50,880 nt of DNA from Flavobacteriales bacterium UBA1993 (GTDB lineage Bacteria; Bacteroidota; Bacteroidia; Flavobacteriales_G; Salibacteraceae): assembly GCA_002336485.1 (NCBI GenBank), contig DDCZ01000002.1, forward strand, positions 1 to 50,880, in the 5' to 3' direction. How positions within the stretch are numbered: position 1 is the stretch's first letter; each line of letters opens with the position of its first letter. The notes under the pieces were generated by a model. It saw only the letters and a program-made list of their open reading frames with translations. It had not been told where the DNA came from and did no database searches. Made by a program: the position numbers and the translations under genes. Below are positions 41,987 through 50,880 of this stretch, piece after piece.

Positions 41987-42934
41987 TTAGAATATGCCTG
42001 GTGCGGCCATTAGACGATGTTCGGGGCGATCGAAGAGTAGAATGCGAATGCCAATTTCGTGAGAGCCATTTGATCCCCTTCTTATTCTCGAGGTGGTGAG
42101 GTCATATGTGTAGCTCAATCGATAACGATTGACAAATTCATATCCAATGCCAACTATGTAATAATTTACAAACTCGGTGCTCAAACCAATATATAGTCCT
42201 TTATATCTGGCATTTAGGTTGATTTTATATTGAATGGAACTCAGGTCGGTTTGAACAATTAAACCGGGTTGAAACACCCAATTCAATTTCGAAAATGAAG
42301 TGCCTCCCATAAAAGAATAGGCTGGATTCATTGAAAACGTGGTATTCCAGCCCCATCCTGCGGTCCATTGATTTTGTGGGCTGAACACAGAGCCGCTTTT
42401 ATAGTTGAAAGCACCATACCAGCGATCCACAACGAATCCTAGACCGATGTTGAGTTGGTTTGCGTCAAATATAAATGGTGGGGTAGATGAGGTCCAAAGG
42501 TTCCTCCAATTGTTGCGTCCGAGCCGAAAGCGGTTTCTAGCGTATCCAATGGATGGAAGGAATGCGAATCGTTTGTTTATAACAATGCGAGGTGAAATAG
42601 ACAGCTGTAAGCGCTGAAAGGCCATCTGGCCCAAACCATCATGAAAATAATGCAAGCCAATCCCAGTATGTGCCTTTGCAACGTATGCATCCGTGTTGAT
42701 ATGCGTTGTCTCCGGTCGCCCCTCAAATCCGGTAAACTGCTGCCGAGTGAGTCCACTAACCTGAAGGCCGCCATGCCAGCCGTTAAAGGATGGAAATTGG
42801 CTATTCAACAACTGGGCCGATTGAGAGAATTGAGGTTCCTGTTGCGCCTCAGCGTTCAAGGCAATGACATGCATAGCTCCAATGAGTGCAATTGATAGGG
42901 GTATGAATTTGCGGTTGCCCACGTTGTTGGTCAT
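41987..42934 (-). CDS. Type IX secretion PorP/SprF-family outer membrane protein (copy 1)
   Basis: A 315-residue paralogue, first of the set, with a signal peptide (about residues 1-31, ending NAEAQQ). It keeps FPSFNGWHGGLQ but has LTRQQFTGFEG in place of the YRNQWPG segment, and it ends YTYDLTTSRIRRGSNGSHEIGIRILLFDRPEHRL. It is the most divergent of the three. The gene is divergent from fabG, with about 115 bases between the starts. Confidence 0.9.
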   Translation of the reverse strand: MTNNVGNRKFIPLSIALIGAMHVIALNAEAQQEPQFSQSAQLLNSQFPSFNGWHGGLQVSGLTRQQFTGFEGRPETTHINTDAYVAKAHTGIGLHYFHDGLGQMAFQRLQLSISPRIVINKRFAFLPSIGYARNRFRLGRNNWRNLWTSSTPPFIFDANQLNIGLGFVVDRWYGAFNYKSGSVFSPQNQWTAGWGWNTTFSMNPAYSFMGGTSFSKLNWVFQPGLIVQTDLSSIQYKINLNARYKGLYIGLSTEFVNYYIVGIGYEFVNRYRLSYTYDLTTSRIRRGSNGSHEIGIRILLFDRPEHRLMAAPGIF

Positions 42935-43050
42935 GAAATCACATCATTTCATCGAATAAATGTTAATGTTCGTGGAAAAATCTACGTCTGGGGTAGAAAA
43001 TTAGTTTTCCTGAATGCGAATGATTTTCTTTGGGGTTCAATATGGAATCA

Positions 43051-43797
43051 ATGAAATTATTAGAGAATAAAGTAGCCATTGTTACAGGTGCGACCAGAGG
43101 AATTGGAAAGGCCATCGCAGAAGTTTTTGCCGATAATGGCGCGGATGTCATCTTCACATACGTCAGCAGCGACGATAGAGCCAAGGCGCTTGAGGCAGAC
43201 TTGCTATCTAAAGGCGTGCGCGCAAAAGGATACAAATTTGACGTGGCTGATTTTTCACTCTGTGAAACCATAGTGGCAGACATCGTGAAGGACTTTGAAC
43301 GCATCGATATCGTAGTCAACAACGCTGGAATTACCCGCGACACCCTGTTGATGCGCATGAGCGAAGAGCAGTGGGATCAAGTGATGACCACCAACTTGAA
43401 GTCGGTATTCAATATGACCAAGGCGGTGCAACGTACCATGTTGAAGCAACGAAGCGGTTCCATTATAAACATGAGCTCTGTAGTAGGGGTGAAGGGCAAT
43501 GCGGGGCAAACAAACTATGCTGCGTCTAAAGCAGGTATTCTTGGCTTCACGAAGTCGGTTGCACTTGAGCTTGGTTCACGAACAATACGTTGCAACGCTA
43601 TCGCTCCGGGTTTCATCGAAACGGAAATGACGGGTAAACTAGACGAGGCTATGGTGCAAACATGGCGCGATGCGATTCCATTGAAACGCGGTGGAACACC
43701 TCTTGATGTTGCAAACCTTGCGCTATTCCTTGCGTCTGATATGTCTTCCTACATCACCGGTCAAGTGATGAATGTGGATGGTGGAATGCTCACATAA
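43051..43797 (+). CDS. fabG: 3-oxoacyl-[acyl-carrier-protein] reductase
   Basis: A 248-residue short-chain dehydrogenase of fatty acid elongation (NADPH-dependent reduction of 3-oxoacyl-ACP). The sequence shows the cofactor motif TGATRGIG, NNAG, the catalytic Ser in NMSSVVG and YAASK with Tyr/Lys. The C-terminal DVANLALFLASDMSSYITGQ...VDGGM is typical of FabG. ATG 43051 gives MKLLENKVAIVTG, the family's normal start; ATG 43042 would add three residues. Other SDR activity cannot be excluded, but the motif spacing fits FabG well. Confidence 0.9.
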   Translation: MKLLENKVAIVTGATRGIGKAIAEVFADNGADVIFTYVSSDDRAKALEADLLSKGVRAKGYKFDVADFSLCETIVADIVKDFERIDIVVNNAGITRDTLLMRMSEEQWDQVMTTNLKSVFNMTKAVQRTMLKQRSGSIINMSSVVGVKGNAGQTNYAASKAGILGFTKSVALELGSRTIRCNAIAPGFIETEMTGKLDEAMVQTWRDAIPLKRGGTPLDVANLALFLASDMSSYITGQVMNVDGGMLT

Positions 43798-43841
43798 GTA
43801 GATCCTACAAGAATCATTATCAAACAATATAAGCTCCTACG

Positions 43842-45902
43842 GTGCAAATAATACTGGAACATTCCGCGCTGTGGCTTATGCTAATTGTGCCCATCAGTGC
43901 GCTGATAGGGTGGTGGATATATTGGTATAAAAACGACTATCCAGATTGGGCTATGTCTCTTCGCGCTGCTGTTAGTGCGGCGCGGTTTGGAGTACTACTA
44001 ATCATAGGATTGATGCTCTTAGAGCCATTTCTTATTTCGATGCTGAACGACGTGGAGAAGCCAAAGCTTTTGCTTTATCAAGATGTTTCCGATTCCATGG
44101 ATTCCACGTCAAGTAAAACATTAGTTAATTTAAATGAAAAGTTTGGTAATCAGTTAGATGAAAAATACGATGTTCGTGTACATCAATTTGGAAAATCTGT
44201 CTTTGAAGCGTCCAATGAAACGGCAGATGATCGATTATTTACAAACTATGCTTCCGTAGTCGAGGCTGTAAATAGAGACTATGTAAATCAGAACATTGGT
44301 GCCGTGGTTGTGTCCTCCGATGGTGTTCAAACCTATGGCACTGACCCACGATATGTTTCCTACAATTCAACCGCACCTTTCATTACAGTGGCTGAAGGCG
44401 ACACGGTTCTGAAACCCGACTATGAAGTTTCGGAGGTGTTGGCAAACGAACTAGCGTTTTTAAACAACACCCTTCAGGTAAAAGCGCGGATCTCGGCAAA
44501 CGTACTCGACGGTAAGTCGACAGAGGTCCAACTTTTACAAGACGGGGAGGTGCTGGCTGCCCAAACCTTCGAGGTTAAGACCTCAAGCATGGTCAAGGAA
44601 CTGACTTTCAATGTGGAGGCCACTCGAATTGGTCTCAACAAGTTTACGGTGCGGGTAGTTGCTGATCCAGCCGAAGAAAACCTGCTAAACAATAGCCTGG
44701 AAGCTTTCGTGGATGTGCTTGATAATAGAACTCAAGTGCTGATCCTAGCCAAGAATCCCCACCCAGATATAGCGGCGTTCAAAGCGGCTATCGAGACAGT
44801 GGATCAGTACGAAGTGGAAGTGCAATTGTTGGAAGATTGGGATGAGAAGTATGAGAACGTTGATCTAGCCATTTTGCATGCACTGCCTACCGGCTCTGGT
44901 GATTTGAATAAATTGAAGGTCTTTAGAGACAACAAGATTCCTGTCTTTTCCATTCTCACACCATCGGTTAGCTTGCTTCACTACAAACAACTCGATCTTG
45001 GTTTGAATTTGGCTTCGGTTCGTAAAAAAACCGACAAGGCAGGTGTCTATCTCAACGATGGCTTCAACCTCTTTAAATCTACTCCAAACGATGAACTTGC
45101 ACGCTATCCTCCAATGTCCGTGCTGTTTGGTGATTACAGCTTATCCTCCGATGGTCAGTTGCTGCTTAAACAACGGATCGGCCCGGTAGAAACCGATAAG
45201 CCACTCCTTGGTTATACCAGTGCAGATGGCTGGAAGCGGGCGTTTTTGTTAGGTGATGGTTGGTGGCGATGGCGGCTGTATGAACGCATGAGACTGGACA
45301 AATCTTGGACGGATGATGTGCTTGTGAAAACGGTGCAATACCTCGCTTTAAAACAAAAGAAAACAAGGCTTCGAATCACAGCCCCTAATAAGGTCAACGA
45401 GGGAGTTGCGGTGCGGTTTGAAGGGGAATATTACAACGAATCCTTTGAGCTGGTCAACGACGAAAACCTAGAGTTAAAACTGTCAGATTCGCTGGATAGA
45501 ACGTTTGACTTTAAATTCAAACCAACAGGATCGGGATACGAACTTTCCTTAGGAGCGCTCGACCCAGGAGACTATCAATGGGAGGCACGGATTCAATCAA
45601 AGGGACAAACGTTCACCGAGAAAGGGGAATTTATCGTTGTTCAAAACAAGGCTGAGTTCTTTCAGCTAAGAGCAGATCACAGATTCCTTAAAGATTGGAC
45701 GATGGCCTATGATGGCACGCATTTTCCTACAAACAATATAGAGTCGCTCGCCACGCACCTATTAAACCTTGACACCGCGAAACCGCTGATACATACTACC
45801 AAGGAATGGAACAGTATTATTGAGTGGAAATGGCTGGCGATATTGATAATATTGTTGATCTCAATCGAATGGTTCTTAAGAAAGTTCAATGGGTATTATT
45901 AG
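43842..45902 (+). CDS. Membrane protein with vWA-like domain
   Basis: A 686-residue protein starting at GTG 43842. Two N-terminal membrane helices (~10-27, ~45-68) are followed by a vWA-like domain whose first strand gives LLLYQDVSDSMDS, a MIDAS-like DxSxS. A Bat-like or CARDB-like set of beta domains (~residues 185-285) and an alpha/beta region follow, and one membrane helix lies near the C-terminus (~660-680, WLAILIILLISIEWFL). The pattern of helices around a periplasmic vWA domain resembles Bacteroidota BatA-type proteins. Function unknown. The end overlaps the next gene by 14 bases. Confidence 0.8.
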   Translation: MQIILEHSALWLMLIVPISALIGWWIYWYKNDYPDWAMSLRAAVSAARFGVLLIIGLMLLEPFLISMLNDVEKPKLLLYQDVSDSMDSTSSKTLVNLNEKFGNQLDEKYDVRVHQFGKSVFEASNETADDRLFTNYASVVEAVNRDYVNQNIGAVVVSSDGVQTYGTDPRYVSYNSTAPFITVAEGDTVLKPDYEVSEVLANELAFLNNTLQVKARISANVLDGKSTEVQLLQDGEVLAAQTFEVKTSSMVKELTFNVEATRIGLNKFTVRVVADPAEENLLNNSLEAFVDVLDNRTQVLILAKNPHPDIAAFKAAIETVDQYEVEVQLLEDWDEKYENVDLAILHALPTGSGDLNKLKVFRDNKIPVFSILTPSVSLLHYKQLDLGLNLASVRKKTDKAGVYLNDGFNLFKSTPNDELARYPPMSVLFGDYSLSSDGQLLLKQRIGPVETDKPLLGYTSADGWKRAFLLGDGWWRWRLYERMRLDKSWTDDVLVKTVQYLALKQKKTRLRITAPNKVNEGVAVRFEGEYYNESFELVNDENLELKLSDSLDRTFDFKFKPTGSGYELSLGALDPGDYQWEARIQSKGQTFTEKGEFIVVQNKAEFFQLRADHRFLKDWTMAYDGTHFPTNNIESLATHLLNLDTAKPLIHTTKEWNSIIEWKWLAILIILLISIEWFLRKFNGYY

Positions 45903-46563
45903 AAATTTAGGATTGCTTTTTCTGGCCTTCGCCTTCGCGGGGTGCAACGCCACACGAGTTGTGAAACCGCTGGATAAAGGTGAGAAGCAGCTTGCAGCTG
46001 GATTCGGTGGTCCTGGAATTATTTACACGGGCGCTCCTATTCCTGTACCGCTTACAAGCGTAAGCTATGCACATGGATTAGATACTGGGCTCACGCTTAG
46101 TGCTGGTCTGCACACCACAAGCGCCGCCTTTGGAGTGATTCAAAGTGATATTGCCGTCGGAATCAGCGCGTTCCAATCGAAATCTGAAAAATTTGGGGTG
46201 ACGGTCACTCCAGCCATCAATTTCCTCTACGACTTTTACGAAAACAATGGCCGCACATATCCACAGCTAGACGCCCTTTCATGGTGGCAATATGGCGAGA
46301 AGGATCACCTGCTTTATGGCGGAGTAGGCACATGGATTGAGTTGAGAAAGCGAAAGGCCCACGAACAAGTACAGAACAACGAAGTGCTACCTTGGATCAC
46401 AGTTGGTCATCAATTCAATATGGAGAAGTGGAGTTATATGACCGAGTTTAAGTACTTAGGTTTTCAGCATGAGACAGACCTCTCCGTGGTCGACTATGTT
46501 TCACCAGGTGGTAGAGGTACCATCGGATTCTATTTTGGAATAAGCAGATCGTTTGGAAAATGA
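45889..46563 (+). CDS. Putative barrel-like lipoprotein
   Basis: A 224-residue protein with a lipobox (LFLAFAFAGC, Cys at residue 19), predicted to be an outer-membrane lipoprotein. The rest is rich in alternating hydrophobic strands and glycine (GLTLSAGLHTTSAAFG; RGTIGFYFGISRSF), resembling a small beta barrel or calycin-like fold. No family recognised. It is overlapped at both ends (14 bases with the vWA gene, 4 with the hydrolase gene). Confidence 0.75.
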   Translation: MGIIRNLGLLFLAFAFAGCNATRVVKPLDKGEKQLAAGFGGPGIIYTGAPIPVPLTSVSYAHGLDTGLTLSAGLHTTSAAFGVIQSDIAVGISAFQSKSEKFGVTVTPAINFLYDFYENNGRTYPQLDALSWWQYGEKDHLLYGGVGTWIELRKRKAHEQVQNNEVLPWITVGHQFNMEKWSYMTEFKYLGFQHETDLSVVDYVSPGGRGTIGFYFGISRSFGK

Positions 46564-47447
46564 AGAAGCTGATATACATACCATTGATCCTGCTCAGCTG
46601 CTCTTGCCTTCGGCTAGATAGCTTTCTGTTTAATGCCGATCCATCCATTGAGAGCTATGGGCTTGATGACTATGAAGGCACCGTTGAAATTGAAGTAGGA
46701 CCGGAATACGACATCGCCGACTCGCTGATTCACCTCATTTCCATGCAAAGTGATCCTTCTGGGGATAATAAAAAGATTCACGCGGTTTATCTTGGAAACG
46801 TTGCCAATATCGCAACCGATACGGTGATTTTATATTGTCATGGAAATCGAGATCACCTCGACTTTTACTGGCCACGCGTTAAACTGTTGGCAAATGTTGG
46901 GGCCAAGAACAGATATGGCGTTTTGGCCATGGATTACCGTGGTTTTGGATTGAGTGAAGGGCCTTCTACTGAAGAGGGCATGTATGCCGACGTAGATGCC
47001 TGTATGCGATGGCTGAAGTTGATGGGGCTGACAGACGAGCGCTTGATTATCTATGGTTTTAGTGTGGGTTCGGCGCCAGCTACAAAACTCACGGCAGAAC
47101 CGCGCACCATGCAACCGGCCATGTTAATGCTCGAGGCTCCATTTGCTTCGGAAGAGGTATTTGTGGAGGATGCTTCGGGCTTGTCCTTGCCAGGATCCTA
47201 TTTCACAAGCCTTGAAATCAACAACGGTGATTTGATCCGAAAGGTGGAGGAGCCGTTCTTCTGGATCCATGGAGTGGACGACGATTACATTCAGATTAAA
47301 ACACACGGGGAAACCGTCTTTGGAAACTATGAAGGCACATACTCCGAAGCGCATCGGATTGAGGGTGGAAACCATGGCGACACACCGTATATCATGGGAT
47401 ATCCGGAATACCTCACCGCGCTCGCTAAATTCATTGAACGACCTTGA
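46560..47447 (+). CDS. Alpha/beta hydrolase lipoprotein
   Basis: A 295-residue serine hydrolase of the alpha/beta fold. The N-terminus MKKLIYIPLILLSCSC is a lipoprotein-like signal. The triad is readable: nucleophile S168 in GFSVGS, an acid in the GVDDDYI turn (D240 or a neighbouring Asp) and H272 in GGNHGD. The oxyanion region is YCHGNRDH and the mid-loop is DYRGFGLS, typical of BAAT/DLH-like or S9-type hydrolases. Substrate unknown. It shares ATGA-type overlaps with neighbours. Confidence 0.85.
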   Translation: MKKLIYIPLILLSCSCLRLDSFLFNADPSIESYGLDDYEGTVEIEVGPEYDIADSLIHLISMQSDPSGDNKKIHAVYLGNVANIATDTVILYCHGNRDHLDFYWPRVKLLANVGAKNRYGVLAMDYRGFGLSEGPSTEEGMYADVDACMRWLKLMGLTDERLIIYGFSVGSAPATKLTAEPRTMQPAMLMLEAPFASEEVFVEDASGLSLPGSYFTSLEINNGDLIRKVEEPFFWIHGVDDDYIQIKTHGETVFGNYEGTYSEAHRIEGGNHGDTPYIMGYPEYLTALAKFIERP

Positions 47448-48667
47448 CGCAGATCATTTACGTTGCCCTTATCACGATCACAGTCGTGAGTTTCCTGCTC
47501 GGAAAGTGGCTCGACTACCTGAACGATAAAGCAAAATCACCCGAAATGCCGCCTGAGGCAGAAGGGATTTATGATTCGGAACGATATCAGAAGTGGCTGG
47601 CTTACGATAAGGCCAATGGCAGAGTAGGAGCGATCTCCTCTTCGATCAGCATAGTTGCATCATTGGTCATGCTCGGTTTCGGATTATTTGGCGCCCTTGA
47701 CATTTGGCTGCGACAATACATCGAGCACGACATTTTGCTTGCGCTTGGTTTCTTTGGCGTTTTGGGCTTTGGTTCATCCATCATTTCCTTGCCATTCAGC
47801 ATCTACAGCACGTTCGTGATCGAGGAGAAATTTGGGTTTAACAAAACCACCGTCAAAACCTTCATCGTGGATATGATTAAAGGATTGCTGCTAAGCGCTG
47901 TGATTGGCCTTCCGTTAGGAGCTTTGGTCATTTGGTTCTATTATGAATTAGGAGAATTATTCTGGATTTCAGCATGGGTGCTGATGACCTTCTTTTCGCT
48001 CTTCATGACCATGTTTGCCGCCAGTTGGATAATGCCTTTGTTCAATAAGTTCACGCCATTAGAAGAAGGGGAGTTGCGCACTGCAATCGAAGTCTATTGC
48101 GACAAGGTGGGTTTTAAGCTGACCAACTTGTTTGTCATGGATGGCTCGAAGAGAAGTGGAAAGTCGAATGCATTTTTTAGTGGACTCGGTCCCAAGAAGA
48201 AGATTGTATTGTATGATACGCTTATCGAGCAAATGACAACAGAGGAGATTGTAGCGGTACTGGCACATGAAATAGGACATTACAAAAAGCAACACACGCG
48301 CCAATCGCTAATCCTTAGCATTGTTCAAACAGGCGTCATGTTATACTTACTGGGTTTTTTCCTTAGAATGGAAGAATTCTCCTTGGCGCTCGGTTCAGGG
48401 GCTGGAAGCTTTCACGTTGGGGTCATTGCATTTGGAATAATCTTCTCGCCGATAAGTACACTCATAGGAATTGGAATGAGCATGTTGAGTCGAAAGAATG
48501 AATTCGAAGCCGACGCATATGCGCGTGATACGTATGACGGAGCCGCTCTTGCCAGCGGGCTGAAAAAGCTCACTGCTGAGAACTTGAGCAACCTCATGCC
48601 ACATCCATATGTGGTATTTGTAAGCTATTCGCATCCACCAGTCTTGCAACGATTGGAGCGACTTTAA
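47444..48667 (+). CDS. M48-family metalloprotease (Ste24-like)
   Basis: A 407-residue integral-membrane protease. Zinc motif H275-E-I-G-H279 (LAHEIGHYK) and the third ligand E355 in NEFEADAYA are intact, and several hydrophobic helices surround them. This is the CAAX-prenyl-protease/Ste24 subfamily, which in bacteria acts in membrane protein quality control. TTG 47444 overlaps the previous stop by 4 bases (TTGA). It is the last gene of the four-gene unit starting at 43842. Confidence 0.9.
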   Translation: MTQIIYVALITITVVSFLLGKWLDYLNDKAKSPEMPPEAEGIYDSERYQKWLAYDKANGRVGAISSSISIVASLVMLGFGLFGALDIWLRQYIEHDILLALGFFGVLGFGSSIISLPFSIYSTFVIEEKFGFNKTTVKTFIVDMIKGLLLSAVIGLPLGALVIWFYYELGELFWISAWVLMTFFSLFMTMFAASWIMPLFNKFTPLEEGELRTAIEVYCDKVGFKLTNLFVMDGSKRSGKSNAFFSGLGPKKKIVLYDTLIEQMTTEEIVAVLAHEIGHYKKQHTRQSLILSIVQTGVMLYLLGFFLRMEEFSLALGSGAGSFHVGVIAFGIIFSPISTLIGIGMSMLSRKNEFEADAYARDTYDGAALASGLKKLTAENLSNLMPHPYVVFVSYSHPPVLQRLERL

Positions 48668-48734
48668 GAAAGGTTTTTCCTGAGGTCAACTAAATTTTCA
48701 TCGCATACGTCTGTGCTCCAAACCTAAACTTAGT

Positions 48735-50880
48735 ATGAAAAGTTTCCTCGCAGCATTGTTAATGCTTATTACAGCCAGCTCAATGAATGCAACCCATTTG
48801 ATTTCGTATGAGTTGACTTATGAACACATCAGTGATTCTACATATAAGATTCAGGTAGAATATGTATGGCGTTGTGGGGGAACAATGTATGCCTCTAATC
48901 CGCCTCCCGTTGGCCCTATTATTTCAGTTCAATATGGCTGTGCCTCTGGTGGGACAAATAATGGGTTATGGTTATCCTTGGATACCATCATTGAACAACC
49001 AATTTTTAGTTCAAGCGGACAATATTTAAACGCCTGCGGATCTGCAGGTAGCACTGGCTATGGTGGATTTAGGGTGGCAACATATGATACTATCGTGAAC
49101 ATTGGTAGTCTTGGTCTAAACTGCGATCAAGTTCGATTCAGGTTTTTATCTGGAGCACGTGTATTTACTGTGAATGTCTCAGGAACGCCAAGCTATTATA
49201 CGTGGGTTGATATTGATCTGGCAAATCCAAACTCATCCTCCGAGTCATTTCGATTTGATATTCCAGGAGCCTTTTTAGATAGTAGTTCCTATAACTTTTG
49301 CATGGCAAAATTCGATCTCGATGGGGACAGCCTGACGTATGAATTCGACACCGCTTGGAGTTCTCCAAATAACATAGCTTTTTACCAATCTGGTTATTCA
49401 TTCAGTAACCCAGTTCAAAACCTAGCGATGAATCCACTTTCTGGTGCGATCAGTTTTCAAACTGAAATTCCCACGGGATATGACTTCGCTCCGTATATCA
49501 TCAACATACGCACGGATGAGTGGGATCCGTCAACGGGAGTGTTTAAGGGGAGTACATACAGGGATGTTGTGCTTTTTGTGTTTCCCTGGGCCAACAACGT
49601 AAATCCAGAGTTCCAGGATATATCCAACGTTAATGCGGCAATGCAGACGGATACGTTCAATCTGCGAGTGTGCGCGCGAGACACGTTTAGCTTTGACGTT
49701 TCCTTTAATGATCCAGATGCCGGCGATACCCTTTTTGTCTCGAGCAACCTTGAATTCATCGCGGACTATTATAATGTGACACAAACTGGAATCAATCCTA
49801 CAACTGCAACCATCACGGCGGTAATAAACAAAACGTATGACTATGGATTTGATGCTATTGTTAAGGCGATGGATAGTCACAACCCAATGATGGGTCAGAC
49901 ATCGAAGCGCATTCACATACGAAGTGTTGGGCCGATTAACGAAACTGTCTACGCTTGTTACAACAACTGGGATACAATTTCGACATCATCCGATTCAATT
50001 TCAAATTGGAGTGTCTTGGTTGGGGATTCGATTTCCGCATTGAATTTCTCATGCCTCAACACTGGATGCACTCAGGCAGCTCTGCATCCATTCAATAACA
50101 CAACCTATTTAGTTGAGAATTTCATGACCGGCGGATGCAGTTTTTACGACACCATCACCGTTTTAACCGACACTACATTACTCCTCGGTCAGGCAATAGA
50201 TTCAAATTCGGCAGCGGTGATAAATTCGAGGGTCTATCGCTTTCAATATGACGCGGGGCTCGACTCCGTTTATGTCATTGATTCCACGGTGACCGATGCC
50301 TTGGGTTATTTTTCTTTTGGTCTTGGTATTGATTCATTCTTGCTGAAAGTGTCGCCGGACTCGAGCGCATATCCTATGCTCATGCCCACCTATTATGATG
50401 GTCAAACCGTCGTGCCATCTGCGGATTTCATTTATCCAGACTATTGCGATACCCTCAATATTGTGCATGAGTTGGTCTCAGGTTCAAACCCAGGCGGGCC
50501 TGGATTCGTTTCTGGGATCGTAAGTCAAGGAGCGGGCAGGGCAGAGGGCGATCCAGTTTCAGGAGTTGTCATTGTGTTGATGGATGGCCAGCTGCGACCA
50601 GTCGATTACCGCACAACGAATAGCCAAGGCGAATTCCGATTCGATGGATTGACAAACGATGATTATGCCGTGAACGTTGATCAGTGGGGAATTAAGAATG
50701 AATTAGCCCCGATTATTACGCTAACTGCAGAGTCGAATGAAATTGATTCGCTCGAGTTTGTCCTTTACTCTGATCGGCTTGAATTGGCTAAGCCTAAAGG
50801 TGTATCCGAATTTGATCAAGACCCGATTAGGCTCTTCCCAAATCCAACATCAGATGTTTTAAGCATAAGTTCTCCCAAGG
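48735..50880 (+). CDS. Large secreted surface protein with T9SS sorting domain (3' truncated)
   Basis: An open frame from ATG 48735 runs off the right edge in one frame (715 complete codons). A signal peptide (MKSFLAALLMLITASSMNA) precedes an N-terminal domain of the type common in Bacteroidota extracellular proteins (ISYELTYEHISDSTYKIQVE ... WRCGG). Cadherin/Ig-like repeats follow, then a carboxypeptidase-regulatory/SdrD-like beta sandwich near residues 595-675 (VSGIVSQGAGRAEGDPVSGV). The end shows the beginning of a type A C-terminal sorting domain, IRLFPNPTSDVLSI, so the full protein should end within a few tens of residues past the window. It is exported by the type IX system. Confidence 0.85.
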   Translation, partial: MKSFLAALLMLITASSMNATHLISYELTYEHISDSTYKIQVEYVWRCGGTMYASNPPPVGPIISVQYGCASGGTNNGLWLSLDTIIEQPIFSSSGQYLNACGSAGSTGYGGFRVATYDTIVNIGSLGLNCDQVRFRFLSGARVFTVNVSGTPSYYTWVDIDLANPNSSSESFRFDIPGAFLDSSSYNFCMAKFDLDGDSLTYEFDTAWSSPNNIAFYQSGYSFSNPVQNLAMNPLSGAISFQTEIPTGYDFAPYIINIRTDEWDPSTGVFKGSTYRDVVLFVFPWANNVNPEFQDISNVNAAMQTDTFNLRVCARDTFSFDVSFNDPDAGDTLFVSSNLEFIADYYNVTQTGINPTTATITAVINKTYDYGFDAIVKAMDSHNPMMGQTSKRIHIRSVGPINETVYACYNNWDTISTSSDSISNWSVLVGDSISALNFSCLNTGCTQAALHPFNNTTYLVENFMTGGCSFYDTITVLTDTTLLLGQAIDSNSAAVINSRVYRFQYDAGLDSVYVIDSTVTDALGYFSFGLGIDSFLLKVSPDSSAYPMLMPTYYDGQTVVPSADFIYPDYCDTLNIVHELVSGSNPGGPGFVSGIVSQGAGRAEGDPVSGVVIVLMDGQLRPVDYRTTNSQGEFRFDGLTNDDYAVNVDQWGIKNELAPIITLTAESNEIDSLEFVLYSDRLELAKPKGVSEFDQDPIRLFPNPTSDVLSISSPK

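Noticed and set aside
1..50880. CRISPR arrays, tRNA genes, insertion sequences or attachment-site repeats
   Set aside because: No regularly spaced repeats, cloverleaf-like segments, transposase genes or flanking direct repeats were noticed by eye on reading; a tRNA and repeat search would be needed to exclude short ones.

Overview
The window is a chromosomal segment of a Bacteroidota bacterium, probably a marine or free-living Flavobacteriales- or Cytophagales-like lineage. The evidence is three type IX secretion accessory proteins of the PorP/SprF family, a secreted protein ending in a type A T9SS sorting domain, a TonB-dependent receptor, many GTG/TTG starts, A/T-rich leaders in place of Shine-Dalgarno sequences, and a DUF4407 protein. 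I cannot name the species. No tRNA, rRNA, CRISPR array, insertion sequence or integrase was seen.

Positions 442-37599 are the main object: a complete, co-directional locus for an extracellular contractile injection system (eCIS, the family of the Serratia antifeeding prophage Afp, Photorhabdus PVC and Algoriphagus AlgoCIS). All core parts can be recognised: DUF4255 tube terminator/cap (Afp16-like), one sheath, three gp19-fold tube-type proteins, the small DUF5908 protein (Afp6-like), LysM tube/baseplate connector (Afp7-like), VgrG-type spike (Afp8-like), PAAR tip, gp25-like wedge, two large gpJ/gp6-type baseplate proteins (Afp11- and Afp12-like), a fibre/adhesin candidate, a 1950-residue tape measure protein (Afp14-like) and the AAA+ ATPase (Afp15-like).

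The accessory genes are the unusual part. Upstream are a three-gene unit (Ig-like protein, DUF4407 membrane coiled-coil protein, secreted beta-sandwich protein) and then a GH18-fold protein with three C-terminal membrane segments plus a small two-helix membrane protein. These last two are linked by ATGA stop/start overlaps to the cap gene, so they belong to the same transcript as the particle genes. Between the Afp12-like gene and the tape measure gene sit a membrane-anchored STAND-type NTPase with a WD40-like C-terminus, a TonB-dependent receptor with a helical-repeat N-terminus, and a SulP anion transporter carrying a TerB-like segment before its STAS domain. No classical toxin is recognisable. 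A reasonable inference is an envelope-linked or envelope-released injection machine whose assembly, energy state or release is tied to membrane accessory proteins.

The eCIS locus ends one base from the convergent housekeeping gene mnmE. After that come sucD with a clear terminator, three tandem minus-strand porP/sprF paralogues, fabG, a tight four-gene membrane/lipoprotein unit (vWA-like protein, barrel-like lipoprotein, alpha/beta hydrolase lipoprotein, M48 metalloprotease), and the start of a large T9SS-exported surface protein that runs off the right edge.
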